A DNA stretch of 64,000 bases from Escallonia rubra (Eukaryota > Streptophyta > Magnoliopsida > Escalloniales > Escalloniaceae). Shown one piece after another: positions 21,846 to 32,289 of this stretch. Position 1 is the first letter of the stretch. Each line of letters begins with the position of its first letter. The position numbers were made by a program, and so were the translations under genes. The notes under the pieces were generated by a model that was not told the DNA's origin, did not search any database, and saw only the letters and a program-made list of their open reading frames with translations. The stretch lies in NCBI GenBank assembly GCA_033065855.1, contig JAVXUO010000425.1, forward strand, positions 248,001 through 312,000, written 5' to 3'.

Positions 21846-23170
21846 TAGAGATGTAAATGGGACAGGCATGGGCCGGCCCAGTGAGCCAGAGGAGAAGCCC
21901 GGGTCAAACCGGGCTTCAGGCCGTGGGAACCGGGCTAGGTCCCGGCAGGGCCCAACAATGAATAAAAAATATTATTTTTTAAAATTATTTTTATTCATTT
22001 TTTGTGTTGCGGAAAAATTAAATTTTAGATAAATTTTTTTATAAGCCCTCCTATAAACAAATTTTTTATATATGAAGGATTTATTTTTTTTCAAAAGAGG
22101 TGAGGAAAAATATCTATTGTGCTTGTAAATAGCGACCTTCTCACATGCATTGTTTATTTTAGATACACTTAATTTGTTTGAAAATAATCCATGGCAAAAA
22201 TGTAAACTATATAAGTGACTATTTTTTCACGTTGAATGAGAATTTACTCAAAAACATTTGACAGATTTAGATGAATATTTTGCTATAAAGTTAAAAATGA
22301 GTTGAAGGAAAATTATGGCAATATGTGTGTCGCGACTTCTTTTGTACATATTAAAGCTTATAACTCAAAAAATCTGATCAGTGGAGAACTTCTTTTTGCA
22401 TGAACTGCACGCGCAGCTTCACCCCCAACCCCACTACCCAAAAATGACAAATGAAAAACAAAAAGAGAAGTTCACAATTTTATTGGGTAATAAAAGTGGC
22501 AAGTGACTGTGGGTGCTTGTTAGGAGCAACTGTCATGACTTTTTCATGAAAAAGTTAAGCCCTGCTTAATTTTTTTGTTTGGACATAAAAGTATCTCATT
22601 CCACTGTCTAGCACTATGTATGAAAAAAATAAAAAATAAACAATGTAAAGCACACCATATGTCACAAATCATTTTCAAATGGTTTTTAGGGCAATGGGTT
22701 CACATAAAAGAACCCTAGGAAGAGACGAGTGTTCTTGATTGAATTAATCTTGATTTCCACTCACCAGTGGGATATGAAGATGCCAATTCCAACCATAGAG
22801 TGAATGAAACAAATCCCACTTGAAATCACTCAGAAATGTCATCCAACTTTGAATCCATATTACCTTAAGCCTTCCACTTGAATATCCCAAACTACAAAAC
22901 TAAGACCTAATCTTGCGAATGCCTGAATATTTGGCATCAATGAAGTGGAGGAGAAAAAAAAATTCAAAAATTTGCCGGCCAGATTTGGGTTGGAACTGGG
23001 CCAACCCAGGGCCATTTTTAAGGCCTAACCTGGGTTTTTTTAGGGCCAGGTCAAGTTGGGCTTTTTTCTCCAATCCTTCGGCCGACCCTTGGCTTCATGG
23101 ACCAGGCCCTTATTGTTCACCAAGAGGGCTGGGCTGGCCCGCGGGCTGCCTGACACGTTTGACATCTCAA
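21846..23170. mobile_element. Non-autonomous hAT element, copy A
   Basis: The 1325-bp element has ends TAGAGATGT (left) and TTGAGATGT (right end on the reverse strand). Both ends run into GC-rich GGGCCGGCCC-type subterminal repeats. The flanking 8-bp duplications are CTGGATCA (21838-21845) and CTGTATCA (23171-23178), one base apart. Undisturbed paralogous spacers (for example near 43756) read CTGGATCATGATAAG once, which confirms the insertion site. The interior is AT-rich and non-coding. Confidence 0.85.
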
Positions 23171-23449
23171 CTGTATCATAACAAGTTGGGTAAATTACAC
23201 ACGGCCCCCCTGAGGTTTGCCTAAATTACACACGGACCCCCTTATCTTTTTTAATTACACTAAACTACACTTTTTTATTTTTCCGTTCGAAGAATTAACA
23301 GAAGTAAGAAAATGACGCTAATACCCCTGAGAAACAAGTTAATTTACCCCTCCCTCCTTCTCTATCTCTTTCTCTCTCTTTCACACACACACGAAGCCAA
23401 GCAAGCAGCGTCGCAAGCACGCCCCTGCCCCATCACGGTCACCGCCCAG

Positions 23450-23642
23450 GCTGATGCCGCCTCCATCACCGCCGAGCAGACTTGCTCCATCTTCGAGCAG
23501 AAGCACGTCTCCCTCTCCTCCGAGTTCACCGCAGATCCAATCACAGCACTCACGGCTTGCCTCCTCGCTCGAACAGCGCCTCGCCGAGCTCGCCGAGCTT
23601 GCCCAGCTCCAGGCCGACAAGCACCAAGGCCATCTCCAATCG
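23450..23642 (+). pseudogene. Captured exon fragment resembling NUA/TPR nuclear-pore coiled-coil protein
   Basis: Two adjacent frames together resemble one exon of plant NUCLEAR PORE ANCHOR (TPR homologue), a coiled-coil basket protein, as I remember the family. The first frame reads ADAASITAEQTCSIFEQKHV from 23450. After a shift near 23535 the second reads SLEQRLAELAELAQLQADKH. The fragment is preceded by CAG and ends at CAATCG followed by GTAATCC, matching an acceptor and a donor, so genomic DNA with intron edges seems to have been copied. The frameshift makes it non-functional as it stands. Confidence 0.6.
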
Positions 23643-24318
23643 GTAATCCATGACAACGGTGTTTGTGTCAAATCCGGTTCAGATCCTTGCCTTCCAGTTC
23701 AGATCCGATTGATCGCCGAAGATGTCCGAGGTGGACGAGGAGTCCAAGCAGGAGTCTTACACCGTGGTTCGCGTCGGTCCGGCGAGTGCCCCATCGTCAA
23801 CCGCAACCTCAACCCAGAAACGGTGGCCACGAAATCTGCGGGGAGAGCTTGAAACGTCCGGAGCAGCTGCCGGCGAAGGACGACAACAGTTAAGCCGCCG
23901 GAAAGAGCACCGAACAAACGTCGAACACCGCAAACAGGCCTGCCGGTGCCCAAATCCCGGCCAACCTTGCCAAAACGGGAGCTGTAATGCCTCCACGAAC
24001 AGCCCTCTCAGCCCGAACATAAACACCACGAACCGTTATCCTAGGTGCATTTCTAGTCAAACGCGAACCCTGATATCCGCCTCCTTCCCTCAGATCAAAA
24101 CCCACCATGATGCTCTGATTATCTCTAGAACAGCAGATCTGAAAAAAGAAAAAAAGTTCAGATTTGGCATTGCTGGGCGTATGAGTAGACACGAAGCGCG
24201 TGGTGATGCGTCGTCAGATCTGATCAGGTCCTCTCCAAGGACGCCGAAGGTCGCGCCTCTGGTGAGGCGTCGGCGGCAGTGGCGGAGCATCGGCGGCAGT
24301 CGCTAAGCATTGGGTTGT

Positions 24319-24356
24319 AAAGAAGAAGAAGAAGAAGAAGAAGAAGAAGAAGAAGA
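24319..24356. repeat. (GAA)n microsatellite
   Basis: A run of about twelve AAG/GAA triplets lies inside the Mutator-like element, near its right end. Confidence 0.95.
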
Positions 24357-24577
24357 GGGCATTTTGGGGATATCATAATAATTAAAAGGTGCCCTAACTT
24401 TTCTTAACGGTTCTTTAACGGAACTGGGCTTTATGTAAGACAGTGACAAACCACAGGGAGCGGAGAGTAATTAAAAAAGATAGGGGGGTCCGTGTGTAAT
24501 TTAGGCAAACCTCAGGGGGGCCGTGTGTAATTTAGGCAAACCTCAGGGGGGCCGTGTGTAATTTACCCTAACAAGTT

Positions 24578-25364
24578 TTGCTTCGGCTCGGCGAGAGGAA
24601 GTTCATCTCAAATGAAAATCAGCTGGATTAGTCTATGTTCAACAAAAATGAAATCAGCTGGATTACGAACATGAGCTTTGAAGCAAAAAAAATTTATTAG
24701 TACCCTGTTTATGATTCGAAAACTACACAATAGGGGACAAAGGAGGACGTCATCATTCGTTGTAAAGCCAAAAGGCACTACAGAAAAAACAATGAAGAAA
24801 GAAGTGGATGCAACGGGAACAGAGAAAAACAGAGGATAATAGGCCAGAGTTCCTCAACGACCTACGGGTTAAGACTCTCAAGGGATTAGCTTTGGAGTTT
24901 CCCTCTTTTGAGGGGACAACAGGTTTGGGTTTCCTAATAACAGCATACTCTGATTCTATATGGCTGGAGAAGATCTGAAAACAACATGAAAGTGTTTTAA
25001 GGTATGGCATGGGGTTGCGCTTTGTACTCAAAATTTGACAGAAAAAACGTTCGTCTGATCCACTCACAACTAATCCTTGCATGTCTCACCAATGCCATGT
25101 TCTCTTTCCATTCCTTTGCAGCATTTTTACTACGGAAAGCGTATGGAGTTTCTGGGTTTTCATCTGCTGTATGAAATAGATGTCATCTTCGTAAATGATG
25201 AGTTGGAGTTTGCCTGCTCAATCAATTTATTGCCTCCAAATGATAACCATTTGCACAGATAAGCAGCTTGAATATTAAAAGGTCATGAGTTTTTGATGAG
25301 ATAATCGAAGATCATTCCTAGTATCTTTGTAGATGGAGAAATAATCAAAAGCAATTCATGTCAT
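24578..25364. other. Spacer between Pack-MULE and lineage-B PGG fragment
   Basis: Non-coding sequence with paralogues at about 37979-38200, 44510-44950, 52200-52600 and 56345-57000. Shared landmarks are AAATCAGCTGGATTA, TGTCTCACCAATGCCATGTT and CCTTTGCAG. One part keeps an open minus-strand frame in two copies (SEYAVIRKP.AVVPS.EGNSKA), but I do not recognise it. Confidence 0.5.
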
Positions 25365-25978
25365 CTACACCGGTACAATCATCTTTAGCTTATGTCTTTG
25401 CAATAGGGGCTTGTGATCAAGTAGGAGCTTGAAGGAACTGTGGACCCGGATACTCATGAGTAGACTAATAATCAAGAATGGCGAGGAGATCATGGAGAAG
25501 CCAGACTTTTCTTTGTTGAGCGAGTACCTGAAAGTTTTCATCAAAGATGCATATAAAGGTAAGGAGGAGACTACAAGATAGTGACCGCGAAGAATGCAAC
25601 GGAGTATAATGCAGTTTCTGTCCACTATTCCTTGCTATGTATCTGCACAATAACAGTTGCTCCAAAGGCCAACGTCATGGTGGAAACGGAGATGATCATT
25701 AAAGTGACTCCTAGCATTAATTTTTTGGGACGAGACTGCTCGAAGTCTTTCAATGGAAATGGTGTAAGTGAGGATTAAGAGAACAAGGATGACGGATGTC
25801 AAGGCACTTTTTAAGGCAAAAATTATGTCTGCGATGGTAAGAAGGATAAGTACACATTTGTTGGATAACCAGTATCTTGATTTGGACCTCGTGGTACAGT
25901 GAAGGCTGCAGCAAAGGCAACTATAGCAATGAGCACAACAACAATTGAACAATTTTCAGCAGTGCGTTTCTGCCATGT
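25365..25978 (-). pseudogene. PGG-domain fragment, lineage B, copy 1
   Basis: On the minus strand from 25978, WQKRTAENCSIVVVLIAIVA runs on into a membrane helix ending in PRG, so the namesake PGG has lost a glycine. Frameshifts break the rest. It aligns with exon E of the gene at 57078 (GCTTGAAGGAA..TGTGGACC, GGCGAGGAGATCA), not with copies 1-4. At 25976-25980 it changes abruptly into the OVATE upstream sequence. No other exons are present. Confidence 0.8.
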
Positions 25979-26036
25979 TGCCCACTTTCCAATTGTGCAT
26001 ATATGATTTTTTGCCCTTCAAAACTTTCTCAACTCA

Positions 26037-26505
26037 ATGCCTAAGAATGCAAGGCTCTAGAGAGCTAAAGAAGCAAAAGCTTCAGTAAGAGGTTGCAGAA
26101 CCTTGTGTTGCAGTTTTAGGCTTAGCGTTTCTTCCTCGGAGGAACCCGAAGGCAGAAGTTCAGAAAGGTTCCCAACTATCTCCATCCTATCGCATGCAGT
26201 GGTTCAGGAAAGGTTAGACGAAATGATCAAAGAAAGGCAGGAAGCAAGACATGGGGACAGAAGAAGAGCGAGAAGGGAGGAAGTACATTCATTGTAATGC
26301 TTGCCACAGAGATGTCCTCTTACGATCCTACAGAGGATTTTAGATGGTGGAGATGATTATGACAAAGCGAATATCCGAGCCAAAGGATTTACGTTGCTTT
26401 TTGAACTGCTACGTCTCGATGAATTCTGAAGAATATCGAGGTGTTATACTCGAGGTATTCCATGATGTTTGCACTAATCTGTTTTTTTGTTCTAAATGCC
26501 ACTAA
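26037..26505 (+). pseudogene. OVATE-family pseudogene, copy 2
   Basis: Closely similar to copy 1 from the MPKNARL ATG (26037) to the end. Relative to copy 1 it lacks one base where GAAGGAAGT became GAGGAAGT (near 26280), which stops the main frame at 26295-26297. It also lacks about 8 bases in the DFRESMVEM segment (near 26340). Confidence 0.85.
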
Positions 26506-26814
26506 TGGGCAATGTAACATATTTAAAGAGTTAGACATTGTATTATTGATAAGAGGATTATTATCATATGATGTTCATTCTTAATCATATGATCAGCTGA
26601 AATATTGAACTTTGATATATTAATGTCATGTTGGGTTCCAACTTCTTTAGATAAAATTTCACATTCTTTAGTCAAGGATTCATATTGTCCATAAACACTA
26701 GTCAACTCCAACATCGATGCAATCTGGACATTGGGAACCATACTATGTAACACTCAACACTTCACACAGCCATATATGCAAGGTAACACACAGCATTCCA
26801 TACACATCAATCCT

Positions 26815-26943
26815 TAATTTCCCAATTTCCTTCGGACTTTCCAAACGAGATATCGGGTAGTTTTAAGTGTAGTAGGATTTGCGGAACTAGCGGCACTCCT
26901 CGCATGGGATTTACGAACTTTCAATGGCTTAAAAGTTCAAGAA
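26815..26943 (-). pseudogene. 3' tail of a PGG gene, truncated
   Basis: Only the last 30-odd codons and the 3' flank of a copy 1-type gene remain. The segment breaks off at 26941-26945 and joins the upstream sequence of OVATE copy 3. The two parent sequences share AAC at the join. Confidence 0.8.
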
Positions 26944-26956
26944 CTGTCTCAACTCA

Positions 26957-27350
26957 ATGCCTAAGAATGCAAGGCTCCAGAGAGCTAAAGAAGCAAAAGC
27001 TTCAGCTTAGAGGTTGCAGAGCCTAGTTGTGTTGCAGTTGCAGGCTTCGCGTTTCTTCCTTGGAGGAACCCGAAAGCAGAAATTCAGACAGGTTCCTAAC
27101 TGTCTCCAGCCTATCGCATGCAATAGTTCGGGAAAGGTTAGACCAAATGACTAAAGAAAGGCAGGAAGCAAGACATGAAGAAAGAAGAAGCGCAAGAAGG
27201 GAAGGACTAGATTCACTGTTTTGCTTGCCACATAGATGTCCTGTTATGATCCTAGAGAGGATTTTAGGGAGCCCATGGTGGAGCTGATTATGACAAAGCG
27301 AATATTTGGGCTGAAAGATTTACGTTGCTTATCATGTGACATAGATTCTA
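26957..27350 (+). pseudogene. OVATE-family pseudogene, copy 3
   Basis: Starts with the same MPKNARL ATG (26957). The main frame (27027-27287) shifts after RREG and loses the OVATE domain. The DNA for ERILGS/DFRE continues in another frame but is cut off after GATTTACGTTGCTTA, where it joins the 3' spacer. It is convergent with PGG copy 2. Confidence 0.85.
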
Positions 27351-27660
27351 AATCATATGATCAGCTGAAATATTGAACTTTGATATATTAGGGTCATGTT
27401 GGGTTACAATATCTTTAGATGCATTTTCACCAGTTAAGAACATTCTTTAGTCAAAGAATCATATCTGTCCATTCACACCAGCCAACTCGACCATCAATGC
27501 AATCTTGAAATGGAAACAATACTATTACTATGTAACACTCAACACTTCACACTGGAAATTGGAAAACATAATAGACAAGCTGGAAATTGCCATATATACA
27601 AGGTAATACCCTGCACCCCATACTCACCAATCCTTAATTTCCCAATTTCCTTCGGACCTT

Positions 27661-30600
27661 TCAAACGGGATATCGGGTACTTTGTGGTGAAGAATGATAT
27701 GTGGAACTAGCGGCACTCCTCGCACGGGATTTATGAACTTTGAATGGCTCGCAAGTCCAAGAACGATGAGGCAAGCCACTCTCTGATTGAGGAAATAAAG
27801 TCCATATTTTCTTGAGTGAGTACTGAAAAGTCTTGATAAGTGACATATAAAGAGGCATGTATGACAATGCAAAGATGGTGACCGGGAAGAATGCCACGGA
27901 GTACAAGGCAATTTTTGTCCATCGTTCCCTGTTACGTATCAGTAAGATAACGGTTGCTGCAAATGCCAACATCATCATTGAAACGGAGAAGATGAGAAAA
28001 GTGAGACCTAGCATTAGTTTTTGTGGAAGAGACTGTTTGAAGTCCATTAACCGAAAGGGTGATGTGAGGATCGAAAGAAACGTTATCACTGATGTCAAGG
28101 CAAACGTGAGCGAAAGTACATCTGTCACAGTGAAAATGACAAAGAAAGGTTTGTCAACAAGGATCGGATAACCAGTTGTCTGATTTGGACCTCCTGGTAC
28201 AGTGTAGGCTGCAGCGAAGGCAACAGTGGCAATTAGCACAGCAACAATTGAACAATGTTGAGCAGTGTCCTTTAGCCATTCTTTGGCATCCATACGAAGT
28301 TTAGCATTATTATCTGTCAATAACTGTTCAGCAGTCTTGCCTTGATGGTTGAAGTGCTTAACGAAATGGGTGGTAGTGACTTTCCGCACACGCTGCATCA
28401 AAAGATATTATACTCAGATGCAACAATATATTACATTATAGGGTCAAATACACGTAGGTACCCTGAAACTACCACAAAGTCTTAATTGAGGGTTCTAAAG
28501 TTTAATTTTTACACATAAGGGCTTGTAACTCCAAATTTGCAACAAGTATGAGCATCCATCTAAATTCCTAACGGTTCAGCCTTTCCGTCAGGGGCATTTT
28601 TGGGATTCCATATTTGAGAAATCCCCTAAGGCTGCAAAAAAAAAAAACTCAAAAGAAAACATAGTGCAGAACCCGCCCGACCCGCGCGTGACCCGTTCGC
28701 GCATCTCTTCCTTTAACAAAGCCAGGATCCAATCCTAGACCCGTAACCCATTGCCCGATCCATCCACCCGACCCGCACACTGCCTCTATCTCTTTCTCTC
28801 TCTCAACCCTAATCCCTCATCTCCTTCTTCGCGCCGCAACCCTTGGCGTCACCGCCGCCCCTCCTATGGTCTCACTGTCGCGACTCCCCATCGTCGGTAT
28901 TCCCCATGCCCCGTTGCCCTTCTTCCTTTTTTCCATCCTTCATCATCCCCTCCCCGCCAGTAGCCCCGCACCGCACCCCTTAGCGTCGTCGTCGCCTCTA
29001 CGGCCTCACTGACGCACCTCCACATCGTCGACATCCCCCACACCCCGTCGCCATTCTCCCTCTCTTCCATCCTTCATCATCCCCCCTCCCTGACAGCAGC
29101 CCCGCGCCGCACCCCTTAGCGCCGTCATCGCCTCTACAGCCTCACTGATGCACCTCCCCATCGCCGGCATCCCCCACCCCCCGTCGCCCTTCTCCCTATC
29201 TTCCATCCTTCATCATCCCCCATCCCCGCCGGCAGCCCCGCGCCGCACCCTTTAGCGTCGTCGTCGCCTCTACGGCCTCACTGACGCACCTCCCCATCAG
29301 CGGCATCCCTCACGCCCCGTCGCTCTTCTCCTTCTCTTCTCTCCTTCATCATCCCCTGCCCTCCCCGCCGGTAGTCCCGTGCCACACCCCTGGTTAGCAA
29401 TGGTAATATGGATGTTTACCAAACAACTGCAAAAATGTTCGTAACCCTAGTTAGGAATCACCAAATACCAAATATGGAATCCCAAAAATGCCCCTGACGG
29501 AAAGGGCTGAACCGTTAGGAATTTAGACGGATGCCATTACTTGTTGCAAATTTGGAGTTACAGGCCCTTATGTGTAAAAATTAAACTTTGGGACCCTCAA
29601 TTGAGACTTTGTGGTAGTTTCAGGGTACCTACGTGTATTTGACCCTACATTATACTAAAAAATTCTGCTTCGCTAATCGTTGTAGTACCCCCTCCATTCC
29701 TCAATCTGATTCCTCCTTTGACAGTCAAACATTTTATATACAACTTTTCTTGTTCTTGCATATTAATGGTGTAATGCAGAAGATCATGTAATTCAAATGA
29801 AACCTTTATGAAGGGGAGTCAAGTGGTCAAACTTCCCAAAAAAGGAAAGAAGGACTCACAGAAAGGAGGACTCGCATAATGGGACGGAGGAAGTATCACG
29901 CAAGAAAACACAGTAAGGTGCTTAAAGCTTAATGCAAGTTCTATGCTGTTATGCTATGAAATACGACATGCGCGCATAATAATTCGTGTGCATGTGGAGA
30001 CAATTGGAGTAATGAATCAGGAGAATGCACCTCAAACAAGAGCAAATCGTCTCGCAATACAAAAGCAGGGCTTCGCAAGTCTTCTGCTCCTAGAGCGTCT
30101 TTCTCTATGCCAACACAGTGCAGTATGGTGTTCCCATTTTTGTCAAGCTTCCTTATTAGACTAATCATGGGAAATTCCATTTTCTCCACTATATCGAAAA
30201 TCTGTTCACGCCGATACGTGATTGCTACGTGTAAAATGTTACGCCCTTCGCCATCAACATGCTCTACTGCCTGAGGATACTTGTCTAGTATTGCCTTAAC
30301 AATCTCTGTGCAACCATGTTTAGTTGCTAACATCAATGGAGTACCCGCCTCTTCTTCATTCATTTCTTGACTTTTTTCGTGCTGATGAACAGTGGATGAA
30401 CTCGCATACATGTGGGTCTTGGGATTACTTTCACCCTTTGTAGATTCAGTTTTCTCCCACGAGGTGTCTTTTCCAATCAAGAACTTGGCCAGTTGCACAG
30501 CTGATTCATAACTCTGCTCTTCTGCTCGAATACCTTCCCACAAGGGTACTCTAAAGCCTGGAACAACTAAATTCCAAGAAAGAGAATTCACAATATTATT

Positions 30601-32215
30601 CTAAATTGGAAGTGAAATGGAATGCAATTGGTGTCCTTGAGTATGGAAATTTTCAATCACATTGAACACTGAAGTTCCATAAATGTCGCAATTACACCTA
30701 TGTTAGCGTTGAATGAAGGTTTTTGGGGTCATTTTCTTTAGAATGTGCAACTTCATGAATCATCTTGGTTTGAGAGAGTTTAGGTTGTCAAAATGTTTAA
30801 TCCAAAAGCATTAAGCTAGTAGAACTGTTAGGAAGTCATGTTATGTGGATATATAAACCACTTTTAACCAACTATTTCTATGTGGAAAAGTCTTAAAACG
30901 ATAAATATGAGACTGGGAAGAATTTGTTGACCAAATACTAATATGCGTGAGTGACACAAAGAAGTGACTGTTTTCATTGTTCCTTGTTGCTTGCTCGGTC
31001 TCCAGTGGTTGTTAGTGTGACGGTACTTCAATCAGAGTTAAAGACTTGGACATTTTACCTTGGTGTGGCATTTTACCTTGACCAGTTTGCCTAGTAGTAT
31101 CCTCAGTTGAAATACCTGAGCACACAGTTATGAAGTTTTTAGGTTAGAATCAATTAACAGGAAAGAAACAAATTGCATCATCTGTTAATAATCTAATAAA
31201 TACCAGAGAGAACTGAATTATGGATCAGTTATCATTGGCATTTTCAAAGACTTGCTAAATTTTTACGGACAACTCAAAATGACTTTCAGTGCCCGTGGAA
31301 AGGTTCAAGTGTCATACCAAAGTGGAAGAATTTCCTGACTTTCTTGAGATATTTTCCTTTGAACCAACTTCTGAAAGCCGAATTGTCGCAAGAAAGAAGT
31401 TGAAGACCAGTCATACCACTTCGATCTTTTTCATCGACTAAATACTCGTACCTCTTAGCAATCAGAAGGGCCAAGTCTGCTTCCCATTCCACAGAAAACA
31501 TAAGAATATATAAAGAAGCTCACAAGTTGCACCAATCTACAATATCCGAGTGCATTGTGAAAGTTTAATGACTTGATAATAAACATGTTAGGCTTATTAT
31601 ATGTAGAAAACGGCCAACGGACTCTAAATTGCAGTGACAACAGCGACATGACCCAAAATAGAATCATACATGCATACACTTGATTCTTGGGTACTCACCA
31701 AAGTGCATACAAATGATGGAAATGTGAAGTATGGTGGTCTTATCGTCCCTCTGATGATATACTGCTCTTAATTTTGCCCTCTTGTTGACTTCACTATCAA
31801 GAAACTCGAACATTGCCTTTTTTCCATAACGTGCTGCACGAAATAGAGCCGTCTCTCCCTCATCGTTGCGAACACCTAGCAAATCTGGTGCTATGCGCAG
31901 CATTATCTTTGCAGCTGGTACTGCTTTGTCAGAAGTGGCTGCCTCATGAAGTATAGTGTTTCCAATTTCATTTTGATGCGTCAGCTTGTCAAAACGGTGT
32001 TCGGGCAACTTACCAAGCAACTTGCATACTAGACCCTCTTGTTTATAATTAATGGCCATATGGAGGACGGTGTCACCGTGAATGGTTAATACGTGCAATG
32101 GGCCTTCTGGGATATTTTGACAAAGCTCAATTACCTTGTCTTCCTCTTCCTTCAGCAGAGCATCATAGAGCTTCTTGTTGAGGTCATGTTTTGCATCATC
32201 AACTGTGGGAGCCAT
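27661..32215 (-). CDS. Ankyrin repeat / PGG-domain membrane protein, copy 2 (intact, transposon in intron)
   Basis: Same family and exon plan as copy 1. Exons: A 32215-31699, B 31476-31318, C 31115-31077, D 30557-30031, E 28392-27661. All boundaries are GT-AG and the phases (1,1,1,0) hold, giving 1974 bp and 657 residues. Exon A has GDTVLHMAINY, GNTILHEAATSD and GETALFRAARYG. Exon D is shorter than in copy 1, lacking about 27 residues of the Ser/Lys-rich linker, and has GTPLMLATKHG, GRNILHVAITY and GNTILHCVG. Exon E has the PGG motif and four predicted membrane segments. A 1205-bp Mutator-like element lies in intron D-E, 48 bp from exon E's acceptor, and could affect splicing. No stop or frameshift was seen. 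Confidence 0.92.
28441..29645. mobile_element. Mutator-like element in intron 4 of PGG copy 2
   Basis: A 1205-bp element flanked by perfect 9-bp duplications TACATTATA (28432-28440 and 29646-29654). Long inverted ends (about 170 bp) start GGGTCAAATACACGTAGGTA and extend to a shared CATATTTG segment. The GC-rich centre (28680-29395) holds tandem repeats. Copy 3's intron carries TACATTATA once at the same place (about 39349), an empty site. No transposase was found. Confidence 0.92.
28870..29392. repeat. Four GC-rich tandem repeats of about 135 bp
   Basis: Units start at about 28870, 29004, 29140 and 29276, each with CTCACTG.CGCACCTCC, CATCCTTCATCATCCCC and GCCCCGCGCCGCACCCC. They lie wholly inside the Mutator-like element and may be amplified captured sequence. 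The parent gene is not recognisable. Confidence 0.85.
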
Positions 32216-32260
32216 GGCAATTGTTAGGCTTTGAGGAGCAAGTTACCATTAAAAAATCAT

Positions 32261-32266
32261 TATATA
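32261..32266 (-). promoter_or_regulatory. TATA box of PGG copy 2
   Basis: TATATA on the minus strand, about 46 bp before the ATG at 32215, at the same place as in copies 3 and 4. It implies a leader of only about 20 bases. Confidence 0.55.
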
Positions 32267-32289
32267 GATTCTTCTTAGGCATAATATTC

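Larger units (their letters stand above)
23188..24568. mobile_element. Mutator-like element carrying captured gene sequence (Pack-MULE type)
   Basis: The element is flanked by perfect 9-bp duplications TAACAAGTT (23179-23187 and 24569-24577), as expected for Mutator. The ends are inverted: GGGTAAATTACACACGG at the left and its complement at the right; the inverted match continues through CCCCTGAGGTTTGCC and ACCCCCTTATC. The right end also carries an extra 31-bp repeat of terminal sequence. The interior (about 23380-24300) is GC-rich, quite unlike the AT-rich surroundings, and includes a piece of a nuclear-pore gene. No transposase is present. The spacers of the neighbouring copies (37976 and 43760 regions) lack the element. 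Confidence 0.9.
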
